Assembly (NCBI GenBank): GCA_026395105.1
Contig: JAPLZH010000069.1
Location: forward strand, 1-6,466
DNA length: 6,466 nt
DNA from: Candidatus Tayloriibacteriota bacterium
GTDB taxonomy: Bacteria > Patescibacteriota > Minisyncoccia > Phycocordibacterales > PALSA-1337
Direction: 5' to 3'
Part shown: positions 1 to 5,544 of the stretch, piece by piece
How the letters are laid out: every line of letters begins with the position of its first letter
Numbering within the stretch: the stretch's first letter is position 1
Made by a program: the position numbers and the translations under genes
Notes under the pieces: model-generated
Database searches by the model: none
Told to the model about the DNA's origin: nothing
The model's input: the letters and a program-made list of their open reading frames with translations, nothing else

Positions 1-34
1 TGTCCATATATTGTTGTTTTGCGTTAATATCCAT
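1..34 (-). CDS. N-terminus of a transposase (partial, runs off the window)
   Basis: An ATG at 34-32 on the minus strand opens a frame reading M-D-I-N-A-K-Q-Q-Y-M-D to the window edge. The short start resembles the openings of DDE integrase-type transposases I associate with AT-rich uncultivated bacteria, which begin with a similar M-D-I-N-x-K-Q-x-Y-M stretch. Only eleven codons are visible, so the protein evidence is weak. The stronger support is its position just inside an end with the same motif layout as the right-hand end of the window. No clear ribosome binding site precedes it. Confidence 0.4.
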   Translation of the reverse strand, partial: MDINAKQQYMD

Positions 35-80
35 GGTTTTACTTATATATTTAGTGTTACAAGCAAATTACCATGGTTTC

Positions 81-121
81 GGTGTCTTTTTATATGATTG
101 AACCGTCGACCCATAGTGTCA
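81..121 (-). repeat. Putative left terminal inverted repeat of the IS
   Basis: On the minus strand, TGACAC (121-116) and GACACC (86-81) are separated by 29 bases. They match the TGACAC / GACACC pair at 6347-6388, where the gap is 30 bases. The outer match extends one base to ATGACAC on both sides. The sequence between the motifs is not well conserved, so these look like two short transposase-binding boxes per end rather than a long perfect repeat. Confidence 0.5.
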
Positions 122-165
122 TTTTACGTGAGTCGATACGCAAATCTGTCTGTAATGCTATCTTA

Positions 166-174
166 TGTTAAAAT
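166..174 (+). promoter_or_regulatory. Extended -10 promoter for the methyltransferase gene, leaderless
   Basis: TG at 166-167, one base, then TAAAAT at 169-174 forms an extended -10 element. Only six bases separate it from the ATG at 181, so transcription should start at or next to the A of the start codon. A weak -35-like CTGTCT lies at 146-151 with 17-base spacing. There is no Shine-Dalgarno sequence. Confidence 0.5.
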
Positions 175-180
175 AAGCAT

Positions 181-762
181 ATGAATCAGGAAAAAGACTG
201 GTCTGAATATTATGATTTTACTCGCGCGAAGCCACCGTACGCATTACTTACTGAGGCACTAAAATATGTTAAAGAAAAAGGCTATGCAGTGGATATAGGG
301 GGTGGGGCACTCCGAGATACACGATACCTTCTCAACAATAGTTTCTATGTGACGGTCATAGATAATAGTCCACTACTAAATGACGAAACGGCAAAAATTA
401 AAAATGCCAAACTACACGCAGAAGTATTTTCTTTTGAAGATTTTGATTTTCCGGAAAATAAGTATGACTTAGCCTCTGCGATGTTTGCTCTGAATTTCTG
501 TAATCCGATTCACTTTGACGAAGTTTTTAAAAAGATAAAAGATTCCCTTAAAACAGGGGGAGTATTCTGCGCTCAGTTATTTGGCGATCATGACGAATGG
601 TCGCATTATACCGATAAGACTTATCCGAACAAAGATAGGATAATGAAATTATTGGATGATTTTGAAATTATTAGTTTTAAAGAGAAAAATCCAGGCGAAA
701 AAGAAGAAAATGATGAACTGATGACGTCAGGGCATATTTTGCAATTTATCGCTAGGAAATAA
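181..762 (+). CDS. Class I SAM-dependent methyltransferase, TehB-like
   Basis: This 193-residue protein is probably a cytoplasmic small-molecule methyltransferase with the Rossmann-type class I fold. Motif I is V-D-I-G-G-G-A-L-R-D at residues 37-46; the family more often has D-x-G-C-G-x-G-R-D. The acidic SAM-ribose residue is D61 in V-I-D. Motif IV-like Y-D-L-A-S-A sits near 95-100, and the L-K-T-G-G turn near 123-127. The N-terminal W-x-x-Y-Y-D-F-T-x-x-x-P-P element is typical of TehB-like methyltransferases, some of which act on tellurite or thiols; the true substrate cannot be read here. The length fits the family. The ATG at 181 is chosen because an extended -10 box ends six bases upstream. 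It is the first cargo gene after the left IS end and ends in TAA. The fold is secure, the substrate unknown. Confidence 0.88.
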   Translation: MNQEKDWSEYYDFTRAKPPYALLTEALKYVKEKGYAVDIGGGALRDTRYLLNNSFYVTVIDNSPLLNDETAKIKNAKLHAEVFSFEDFDFPENKYDLASAMFALNFCNPIHFDEVFKKIKDSLKTGGVFCAQLFGDHDEWSHYTDKTYPNKDRIMKLLDDFEIISFKEKNPGEKEENDELMTSGHILQFIARK

Positions 763-774
763 TCTGCTAATATT

Positions 775-802
775 TTGCCCCCTTTATCCCTTCTGCTATA
801 AT
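775..802 (+). promoter_or_regulatory. Promoter for the SRPBCC gene, leaderless
   Basis: TTGCCC at 775-780 and TATAAT at 797-802 are spaced by 16 bases, and the -10 carries a TG extension at 794-795. Eight bases separate the -10 from the ATG at 811, which places the transcription start at or beside the start codon. This is the clearest promoter in the window and the best single support for leaderless expression. Confidence 0.65.
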
Positions 803-810
803 TTATAAAT

Positions 811-1269
811 ATGAAAGACATCTCTCTACATGCCAAATGGCTCATTAAAGCTCCTCTCGCGGAGGTGTTTCGCCTGATGACGGACTTTGAAAAGTTTCCT
901 GAATATTTTCCGAAGGTGGCGGAGTCTATAAAAATCACGAAGCGAGATGGAAATCATTTGCAAATAGAAGCGGTCGCTAAATCCTTCGGTCGAAATTTTC
1001 CAGTGAAAATGAATACAGAGATTCTCCCAGGGAAGGGATATATTTCGGATAATGAAAGCCCTGAATTCGGAACTTCTGGACATGAAGAATTTTTGCTCTC
1101 TCTTCACCCCGAAGGAACAGAAATCAATTACACTTATGAAGTGGCTATTCATAAACGCTGGCTCCGCATATTTGCAAAGCCACTCATTGGCTGGTTTTCC
1201 ATGAAATTCTGGGAGAAAGCTGTCATAGATGAGCTGAGGAAGAGGCTTGAAAAAAAGCTTGAGAAATAA
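811..1269 (+). CDS. SRPBCC (START / polyketide cyclase-like) ligand-binding protein
   Basis: This 152-residue protein matches the SRPBCC helix-grip fold, whose members bind hydrophobic ligands or act as cyclases; relatives include Coq10 and RatA. The diagnostic N-terminal stretch is I-K-A-P-L-A-E-V-F followed by M-T-D-F-E-K-F-P-E-Y-F-P-K-V, roughly residues 12-36. This is the beta-1/helix-1 region of the family, with the conserved 'D-F-x-x-(Y/F)-P' element. Central strands follow, then a long basic C-terminal helix (E-L-R-K-R-L-E-K-K-L). There is no signal peptide; a short hydrophobic patch near L-I-G-W-F-S is not clearly a membrane segment. The length is normal for a single-domain member. 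The start is fixed by a strong -10 box eight bases upstream. The ligand is unknown, and a RatA-type toxin role cannot be claimed from sequence alone. Confidence 0.8.
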   Translation: MKDISLHAKWLIKAPLAEVFRLMTDFEKFPEYFPKVAESIKITKRDGNHLQIEAVAKSFGRNFPVKMNTEILPGKGYISDNESPEFGTSGHEEFLLSLHPEGTEINYTYEVAIHKRWLRIFAKPLIGWFSMKFWEKAVIDELRKRLEKKLEK

Positions 1270-1277
1270 AACTTCAC

Positions 1278-1283
1278 TACACT
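1278..1283 (+). promoter_or_regulatory. Possible -10 box for the kinase-like gene
   Basis: TACACT lies nine bases before the ATG at 1293, repeating the leaderless spacing of the other genes. No convincing -35 or TG extension accompanies it, and it could be fortuitous in AT-rich DNA. Confidence 0.3.
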
Positions 1284-1292
1284 TAAATTTAT

Positions 1293-1847
1293 ATGGACGA
1301 AGGAAAATTCGAAGGAATAATTCAGGAGGCAATAGAAAGCGAACCATTAAAAGGGTTTGAGCTTAAGCTGCTTGGCATTGGCGCAGATAAAATGGTTTTT
1401 GAGACCCCTGGAAGTGATAGAAAAATAGTAAAAGTAAGCATTGAAGATGTAATGCACAAGGTCCGTAATGTATTAGCCGACGAAGCTCCTAAAGCAGTGG
1501 ATGATATAGAAGAAAAAAGATTAAGGATAATAGAGGAACATAAAAAGCTTGAGAAGGAACTCTCTGAAGTCTTTGGTCAGGAACATCTATTAAGAAATGG
1601 AATTTTTAGGGTTAAAATTCCGATTACAAAAGATGTTTTGTTAAAAGCTCTAAGCGACATTGAGTGTGCTGCGCAAATGCGGACAGAGATCGAGACGCTC
1701 GATGCAGATAAAATACTTGAAATAGAAACTATCGCCGAAACTCAAATTAAAGCAAAAGAGATAATAGACCCAGAAAAATTTAAAACTAAAGATCATTCAG
1801 TTTACGAAAAAGACTGGCCAAATGATAGATATATTCGGGCCAAATAA
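1293..1847 (+). CDS. Protein-kinase-fold protein, N-terminal piece (frameshifted)
   Basis: This 184-residue frame appears to be the N-lobe and upper C-lobe of a kinase-like (PKL) protein. Residues 26-37 (L-L-G-I-G-A-D-K-M-V-F-E) resemble the glycine-rich loop between strands 1 and 2. I-V-K-V-S at 45-49 supplies a candidate ATP-binding lysine, K47. A charged helical stretch follows at about 65-95. The frame has no catalytic loop: its last eleven codons (D-W-P-N-D-R onward) look like out-of-frame noise. Moving by one base in the A5 tract at 1807-1811 gives E-K-T-G-Q-M-I-D-I-F-G-P-N-N, which carries on into the next entry. It is therefore probably the front of a gene of about 268 residues broken by one extra base. 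Kinase-fold assignment is by motif reading only. Confidence 0.6.
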   Translation: MDEGKFEGIIQEAIESEPLKGFELKLLGIGADKMVFETPGSDRKIVKVSIEDVMHKVRNVLADEAPKAVDDIEEKRLRIIEEHKKLEKELSEVFGQEHLLRNGIFRVKIPITKDVLLKALSDIECAAQMRTEIETLDADKILEIETIAETQIKAKEIIDPEKFKTKDHSVYEKDWPNDRYIRAK

Positions 1848-2100
1848 TATTACTATTTTTACTAATGAGGATGGAACAGTGGGTTATCACCTACTAGATG
1901 TTATTTTGCCAGGGCAGAAAGAAAATTGGGTTAAAAATATTAAAGATGATCCGAGCTTTGATTTATTAAGGCATTATTATATTTTCTACTATTCTATAAA
2001 TAGCCTCGCTAATAAACTTGGAATTAAAGATAATCTAGTGCCGGAGGATTTGGTATATTTTAAAGGCAAAGGTATGCCGACAGAAGGGAATATTCCTTAA
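1822..2100 (+). CDS. Protein-kinase-fold protein, C-terminal piece (frameshifted)
   Basis: This 92-residue frame starts at an ATG lying inside the upstream frame, with a 26-base overlap. It is probably not an independent gene. Its opening I-D-I-F-G-P-N-N has the Asp-x4-Asn spacing of a kinase catalytic loop, as in H-R-D-x-x-x-x-N. About 17 residues later Y-H-L-L-D-V fits a DFG-type metal-binding Asp (codon at 1897). If rejoined at the A5 tract, the Asp, Asn and second Asp fall near residues 179, 184 and 202 of a 268-residue protein. The usual His before the catalytic Asp is absent, as in some atypical kinase-fold proteins. It ends in TAA. The alternatives are translational coupling of two real proteins, programmed slippage on the A tract, or a sequencing error. 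Confidence 0.55.
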   Translation: MIDIFGPNNITIFTNEDGTVGYHLLDVILPGQKENWVKNIKDDPSFDLLRHYYIFYYSINSLANKLGIKDNLVPEDLVYFKGKGMPTEGNIP

Positions 2101-2146
2101 ATATATACATGTTAATTAAGCCGAGTGTTTAAAAATATAACGAAGG

Positions 2147-3073
2147 CTATTTCTTAATCGGATACAGTTCAAATGGACATTTGCCGTTTATTGACATGTG
2201 GGGGAAATAATTCCATGCATCGCTAATGATTTCTAAAACATTATTTAGATTTGAAGTATTACCATTATCAAACATTCGAATAATATTACTTAGATCTTTA
2301 ACATTATCTTCTTCGAAAATCATTTGTTTAATATCATTAACATCCGTGTATTTATCAATTTTACAATCCTTAATTATTCGAGCTAAATCTCTTTCAATCA
2401 CTTTTCTTTTATCAAAAACTTCCAGAGTTACTGGTGTGATTTTCTCTATTATTTCTCTATATGCTCGGCTACTAGTTAAGCTGACCCACATTTGCTGTAT
2501 ACTTTTATATACAGATGGCTTCATTTCATCGATATATTCCAAATCAGCTTCAGCATCATCATCATATTTATCGATCAGAATCTCTAATTCCTTTACAAAA
2601 TTAATATATTGTTGACGAGCGATCCTCCGTTCTACTATTTGTTTTTCGGTCAGTTCTTTTCCTTTAGGATATATAAACGGATCTGTTCTTTCGGTAAGTG
2701 AAATATACAGCCAATTTCCTGTTTTTCTAGCAGATTCTCTTACTCTACCGTCTGGATTTTGTAAATTTTTAACAATAAAAGACTTAAGTGCATCAAAGTG
2801 TTTATCTGCGAGCGAAAGATAGAACATCGTCATTCCAGTAATCACGGCGGATTTATTTACAGGACTTTTTATAAGATCAAAAGTTTCTATAACTTTATTA
2901 ATAAGCTCAAAAGCATTACCGAATTCTTTATGATCAGTTTTCCATTTCTTTCCAATTAACTTTTTAGCTTCTTTTATCTCAGCAGGTGTGCCCGTAGAAA
3001 GAATTCTAAATAAATTATCAAATGTATTCATAATAATACCGTAAGCCTCATTAAGGGAGACTGATAGGCACAT
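2147..3073 (-). CDS. Uncharacterised alpha-helical protein with HEAT-like region and W-N-Y-F-P-H tail
   Basis: I do not recognise a named family with a known function. From ATG 3073 the protein has 308 residues and reads as almost entirely helical and charged. A stretch in its first half (F-I-V-K-N-L-Q-N-P-D-G-R-V-R-E-S-A-R) resembles one HEAT repeat unit, with the usual N-P-D-x-x-V-R-x-x-A turn. A middle acidic segment (Y-D-D-D-A-E-A-D-L-E-Y) follows. The C-terminus ends A-W-N-Y-F-P-H-x-S-x-x-G-x-x-P-x-E-L, a tail I associate with hypothetical proteins of AT-rich uncultivated bacteria. There is no signal peptide or membrane segment. Start choice: the frame opens at a TTG at 3100, but the ATG at 3073 has TAAAAT eight bases upstream; another ATG at 3031 is possible. 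It stops with TAG, converges on the kinase-like gene and diverges from the dehydrogenase. Confidence 0.7.
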   Translation of the reverse strand: MCLSVSLNEAYGIIMNTFDNLFRILSTGTPAEIKEAKKLIGKKWKTDHKEFGNAFELINKVIETFDLIKSPVNKSAVITGMTMFYLSLADKHFDALKSFIVKNLQNPDGRVRESARKTGNWLYISLTERTDPFIYPKGKELTEKQIVERRIARQQYINFVKELEILIDKYDDDAEADLEYIDEMKPSVYKSIQQMWVSLTSSRAYREIIEKITPVTLEVFDKRKVIERDLARIIKDCKIDKYTDVNDIKQMIFEEDNVKDLSNIIRMFDNGNTSNLNNVLEIISDAWNYFPHMSINGKCPFELYPIKK

Positions 3074-3081
3074 ATTGGCAT

Positions 3082-3111
3082 ATTTTAAGAAAAGCGACAA
3101 TAGTGCTACAA
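3082..3111 (-). promoter_or_regulatory. Promoter for the HEAT-like gene
   Basis: On the minus strand, TTGTAG (3111-3106) and TAAAAT (3087-3082) are 18 bases apart, and the -10 ends eight bases before the ATG at 3073. The -35 overlaps the plus-strand -10 of the dehydrogenase (3107-3112), so the two divergent promoters should compete for polymerase. The site favours the ATG at 3073 over the upstream TTG. Confidence 0.42.
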
Positions 3112-3112
3112 T
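3104..3112 (+). promoter_or_regulatory. Extended -10 promoter for the dehydrogenase, leaderless
   Basis: TG at 3104-3105 precedes TACAAT at 3107-3112, and nine bases separate this from the ATG at 3122. A weak -35-like TTAAGA lies at 3085-3090 with 16-base spacing. No Shine-Dalgarno sequence is present. Confidence 0.5.
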
Positions 3113-3121
3113 TAATAGACT

Positions 3122-3925
3122 ATGAATAAAACCCCCTTAATTTCTCTAACACAGCTTATTAATTTATCATCGAGAACGGCTATCGTTACTGGCGGTGCTC
3201 TCGGAATAAGTTATGGTATAGCGTATCGCTTAGCTGAGGCCGGAGCGAATGTAGTCATAGCTGACCTCGACGAAGAAAAAGGGATTTCGGCCGTAAATGA
3301 TTTGCAGAAGAATGGATGGAAGGCTTCATTTATAAGAACAGATGTTTCAAATGAAGGCGATGTGAAATCCGCTACAGACTTTGCCGTTAAAACATACGGC
3401 ACTATCGATATACTTATAAATAACGCCGGCATCTACCCCATAATCCCAGTCATGGCCATGAAGCTCGAAATGTTCGAAAAGATTATAGCTGTGAATTTAA
3501 AAAGCGTTTTTCTTTTTACTAAAGCTGTGGCGGAAGTTATGATCAAACAGGGTAGGGGTGGAAAGATTATAAACATCACTTCTATAGACGCTCTTCATCC
3601 GTCAGGCGTCGGACTCGCAGTGTATGATGCTTCTAAACACGGTCTATGGGGATTTACAAAAAATACAGCGCTCGAACTGGCTCCGCATAATATTCAGGTT
3701 AATGCCCTCGCTCCAGGAAGTATCAGCACTCCAGGCTCTGGTAGTGATAGACCTGTGACGCCTGAACTAGAGGCTATTACAAAGAGATTCGCCGAGCGCA
3801 TCCCTATGAAGCGCATAGGAGAGCCAGACGATATAGGTAAAGTCGCCCTTTTCCTCTCTTCCGATCTTTCTAACTATATGACCGGTTCGCAGGTGGTAGT
3901 AGATGGGGGAGTTTTACTTTCTTAA
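3122..3925 (+). CDS. Short-chain dehydrogenase/reductase (classical SDR)
   Basis: This 267-residue protein is a cytoplasmic NAD(P)-dependent oxidoreductase of the classical SDR family. The cofactor motif T-G-G-A-L-G-I-S spans residues 23-30; the final glycine of T-G-x-x-x-G-I-G is a serine here. D48, at the end of the second strand (V-V-I-A-D), suggests preference for NAD over NADP. N-N-A-G is at 100-103. The catalytic set is S154, Y168 and K172 in Y-D-A-S-K, all present. P-G-S-I-S-T-P near 199-205 and a C-terminal S-Q-V-V-V-D-G-G are also family hallmarks. The length is normal, with a slightly long leader before the first strand. The substrate is not readable; FabG-like and sugar or alcohol dehydrogenases all look like this. 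The start follows the extended -10 box. It ends in TAA, 18 bases before the isochorismatase remnant. Confidence 0.92.
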   Translation: MNKTPLISLTQLINLSSRTAIVTGGALGISYGIAYRLAEAGANVVIADLDEEKGISAVNDLQKNGWKASFIRTDVSNEGDVKSATDFAVKTYGTIDILINNAGIYPIIPVMAMKLEMFEKIIAVNLKSVFLFTKAVAEVMIKQGRGGKIINITSIDALHPSGVGLAVYDASKHGLWGFTKNTALELAPHNIQVNALAPGSISTPGSGSDRPVTPELEAITKRFAERIPMKRIGEPDDIGKVALFLSSDLSNYMTGSQVVVDGGVLLS

Positions 3926-3931
3926 ATTTTT

Positions 3932-3937
3932 AATAAT
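3932..3937 (+). promoter_or_regulatory. Possible -10 box for the isochorismatase-like pseudogene
   Basis: AATAAT matches five of six consensus bases and ends six bases before the ATG at 3944. This is the same spacing as at the methyltransferase. In such AT-rich DNA the match is only suggestive. Confidence 0.3.
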
Positions 3938-3943
3938 TTGCAT

Positions 3944-4367
3944 ATGAAAAATACGACAGTCGCCGTAATCGTGGATATGCAGGATTTCTTTTTGCAAAAT
4001 ATGCGCGCGGAAATTAGAAGTGAGCTAATAGAAAATCAGAAGAAGGTCATTGATTTATGTCTGAAGAGTAAAATGCCCTTCATTATCATAGAATATAAAT
4101 GAATAGGAATATTTAGAGGACACTTAATTCGTGAATTAAATGAAAAAATTAAAGGCAAAGCAAATCCTGCTTATGGGTATAAATGCGAATGGCTGTGTGC
4201 AGGATACTGCTATGGGTGCCATAAAAAGGGGATATAAAGTGATTACTTCGCTCGGAATAATCGCTAACTCTAAAGGGAATGATTTAAAGCTTTCTTCAAA
4301 GAATTTGAAATGGTATAAGGAAAATACTAGGGTTTTTGAGGATATAGAAGACATGCTCAATTCATAA
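3944..4367 (+). pseudogene. Isochorismatase-like cysteine hydrolase, disrupted
   Basis: Two frames carry the two ends of an isochorismatase-fold hydrolase. The first starts at ATG 3944 and reads 52 residues with the catalytic-Asp motif V-I-V-D-M-Q-D (D11), ending I-I-I-E-Y-K before TGA at 4100-4102. Past that stop the same frame still reads sensibly (I-G-I-F-R-G-H-L-I-R-E-L). The second frame, ATG 4140 to TAA 4367, holds the nucleophile region L-M-G-I-N-A-N-G-C-V-Q-D (Cys codon 4194-4196) and G-Y-K-V-I-T. The family has about 170-190 residues; the remnant totals about 140, and the middle part with the catalytic Lys is missing. So it has an in-frame stop, a frame change and probably an internal deletion near the A-rich stretch at 4138-4155. 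A 75-residue peptide from 4140 is possible but should be inactive. A hairpin terminator follows. Confidence 0.8.
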
Positions 4368-4391
4368 CCAATACGTGAAGCTATGTTTGTT

Positions 4392-4418
4392 CACCACCTC
4401 ATTACGAAAGTTCTGGGG
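4392..4418 (+). repeat. 27-base direct repeat, copy 1 (within the terminator)
   Basis: These 27 bases are identical to 6297-6323 in the same orientation. The match includes loop bases that a generic terminator would not need to conserve, so the two are copies of one sequence. After the shared block this copy continues TGG and the U-tract, the other CGG without one. Confidence 0.85.
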
Positions 4419-4427
4419 TGGTTTTTT
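4393..4427 (+). terminator. Rho-independent terminator with GAAA tetraloop
   Basis: The left arm ACCACCTCA (4393-4401) pairs with TGGGGTGGT (4414-4422), with one G-U pair. Inside lie a two-by-two mismatch, an AC/GT pair step and a GAAA loop (4406-4409). The U-tract runs 4422-4427. It sits 26 bases after the pseudogene stop and would end transcription from the dehydrogenase side before the nucleotidyltransferase. Its sequence, loop included, recurs at 6297. Confidence 0.8.
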
Positions 4428-4476
4428 AATTTAACCATTGTCTCGTCGGCACTTTACTTTTGTCAACTTTAATGTA

Positions 4477-4485
4477 TGGTAAATT
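4477..4485 (+). promoter_or_regulatory. Possible extended -10 for the nucleotidyltransferase
   Basis: TG at 4477-4478 precedes TAAATT at 4480-4485, ten bases before the ATG at 4496. A TTGTCA at 4460-4465 resembles a -35 but is only 14 bases away, which is short. An AAAGAG at 4486-4491 could act as a weak ribosome binding site if the transcript starts further upstream. Confidence 0.3.
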
Positions 4486-4495
4486 AAAGAGATAA

Positions 4496-4987
4496 ATGAC
4501 AAATATTTTTTATAATTCAAAAGAGATAAAGGATGCACTACCTAAGGGAAAGACATTTACGCTCGTGGGCGGTAGTTTTGACCTAATACACGTTGGGCAT
4601 CTATTCTTATTAGAATATGCTTCATTACTTGAAGATATTCTAGTGATTGCGCTTCTTTCTGATTCCTATATTAAAAAATACAAAAATCAAACTCGTCCCA
4701 TAATTAATGAAAGACAGAGAGCAAAGATGGTCGCTAGTATTAAGTTTGTGGATTTTGTTTATATAACAGATATTAGCCCGAGTAGTATCGAGACATTAGA
4801 AATTTTAAAGCCTGACAGTGTAGTTTTTGGCCAAGATTTTGAAAATAAAAAGAAGATTGATATAAGGCTTAAAAATATTAAAATTTCATCATCTCGCACC
4901 GAAGTACATTTTTTACCTCGCTTTACTAAAGAAGAAATTTCGACTAGTTTAATAATTAAGAAAATTAAGAGTGATGTTATTTTTTAG
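4496..4987 (+). CDS. Nucleotidyltransferase of the cytidylyltransferase/RfaE2-like superfamily
   Basis: This 163-residue protein should transfer a nucleotide from CTP or ATP to a phosphorylated small molecule, such as a sugar phosphate, polyol phosphate or phosphopantetheine-type substrate. The signature is G-G-S-F-D-L-I-H-V-G-H at residues 25-35, whose H-x-G-H (32-35) binds the triphosphate. R-P-I-I-N-E-R-Q-R-A near 67-76 and V-D-F-V-Y-I match the middle of RfaE2/TagD-type enzymes, as does L-K-P-D-S-V-V-F-G-Q-D. The C-terminal I-S-T-S-L-I-I (148-154) is the usual second triphosphate-binding motif. All catalytic elements are present and the length is typical. The substrate is undetermined. 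The gene ends in TAG and overlaps the 3' end of the convergent Nudix gene by 11 bases. Confidence 0.85.
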   Translation: MTNIFYNSKEIKDALPKGKTFTLVGGSFDLIHVGHLFLLEYASLLEDILVIALLSDSYIKKYKNQTRPIINERQRAKMVASIKFVDFVYITDISPSSIETLEILKPDSVVFGQDFENKKKIDIRLKNIKISSSRTEVHFLPRFTKEEISTSLIIKKIKSDVIF

Positions 4988-5540
4988 TAAGGTCTCTGGT
5001 AAGGCGAATAAAAAGTGAATCTCTAAAAATATTAAAGCAAGTATTATAAAATTTTACTTCACTCGCTTTAACTTTTTCTTCTTGAATATTGAATATTGTG
5101 ATGGCTTCATCTAAAGTAACCCACTTAACATATGCCCCTATATCTAATTCGCTTTCTGTAAGTTTGTTAATTCCTTGAGAGATAACTTTTGCAGTATATC
5201 CATAACTAATACAATGTTTTTTATCTCTAGCTCTGAAATCCTCTGTTATCCCAAGTGTGTTTTGTATCTCTATTTCACACCCGGTTTCTTCTTTGCATTC
5301 ACGCTTAACACCTTCTATTATAGGTTCATCATCTCCTATACCTCCTCCAGGAAGAAGAAAAAAGTTATTAACTTTATTACCCATAAGGGCAATAAGACCG
5401 TCTTTATTAAAAAGTACAACTTTGCCAGTTGGACGAATTTTCCAAACTATAGTAGAGTCATCTAAGACATTTGAAAAAATATCTTTGTCTCTCAACACCA
5501 TAAGCACTTCACTGTCTTTTTTACTCTCAGTATTACTCAT
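4977..5540 (-). CDS. Nudix hydrolase
   Basis: This 187-residue protein is a metal-dependent hydrolase of nucleoside diphosphates linked to another group. The Nudix box G-x5-E-x7-R-E-U-x-E-E-x-G-U is complete: G66, E72, R80-E81, E84-E85 and G87, with cysteines at the two hydrophobic positions (C82, C88). The preceding F-L-L-P-G-G-G is canonical. An N-terminal strand region (residues 31-53) and a C-terminal helix complete a standard single domain with a slightly long N-terminal extension. The substrate cannot be told from the box; candidates include damaged nucleotides, NDP-sugars and dinucleotide polyphosphates. The start at 5540 is supported by TATACT seven bases upstream on the same strand. 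It is divergent from a histidine phosphatase and convergent with a nucleotidyltransferase, so phosphoester chemistry is the theme here. It stops with TAA. Confidence 0.92.
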   Translation of the reverse strand: MSNTESKKDSEVLMVLRDKDIFSNVLDDSTIVWKIRPTGKVVLFNKDGLIALMGNKVNNFFLLPGGGIGDDEPIIEGVKRECKEETGCEIEIQNTLGITEDFRARDKKHCISYGYTAKVISQGINKLTESELDIGAYVKWVTLDEAITIFNIQEEKVKASEVKFYNTCFNIFRDSLFIRLTRDLTKK

Positions 5541-5544
5541 TCAT

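Larger units (their letters stand above)
1..121 (-). mobile_element. Partial insertion sequence, transposase-upstream end
   Basis: This is the edge of an IS that continues past the left end of the window. Read on the minus strand from 121, it opens with TGACAC (121-116). An inner GACACC follows at 86-81, then TAATTT, then a start codon at 34. The right end of the window (6347 onward, plus strand) has the same layout: TGACAC, about 30 bases, GACACC, then TAATTT. This is what two ends of one IS type should look like as inverted terminal repeats. Family assignment (a DDE integrase-type element such as the IS481-like group) is inference. Confidence 0.55.

Noticed and set aside
31..80. Two copies of CCATGGTTT about 40 bases apart in the left IS end.
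   Set aside because: Only nine bases are shared, one copy overlaps the transposase start codon, and no further copies occur nearby. It may be chance.
826..1347. Long minus-strand open frame opposite the SRPBCC gene.
   Set aside because: Its composition is the mirror of the plus-strand gene, it has no start signal or recognisable domain, and the plus-strand gene has both family motifs and the best promoter in the window.
811..2100. Toxin-antitoxin or defence system made of the SRPBCC protein (RatA-like) and the kinase-like gene.
   Set aside because: Both have separate promoter candidates, the SRPBCC fold is widespread in ordinary metabolism, and nothing in the sequence links the two functionally.
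4095..4110. Possible UGA-as-glycine code (Gracilibacteria/Absconditabacteria type): the TGA at 4100 sits where the isochorismatase family often has Gly, and every intact cargo gene here ends in TAA or TAG.
   Set aside because: The long intact genes contain no in-frame TGA at all, whereas recoding lineages use it often. Low TGA stop use is also common in AT-rich genomes, and the same gene has a separate frame change.
4378..4470. Short plus-strand frame running through the terminator (…H-H-L-I-T-K-V-L-G-W-F-F…).
   Set aside because: It has no start signal, crosses the terminator hairpin, and the second repeat copy is not used in the same frame with similar coding.
5257..5544. Open reading frame that would lengthen the histidine phosphatase by about 96 residues.
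   Set aside because: It lies antisense to the well-supported Nudix gene and adds low-complexity Ser/Leu/Ile sequence with no domain. The phosphatase domain is complete without it.
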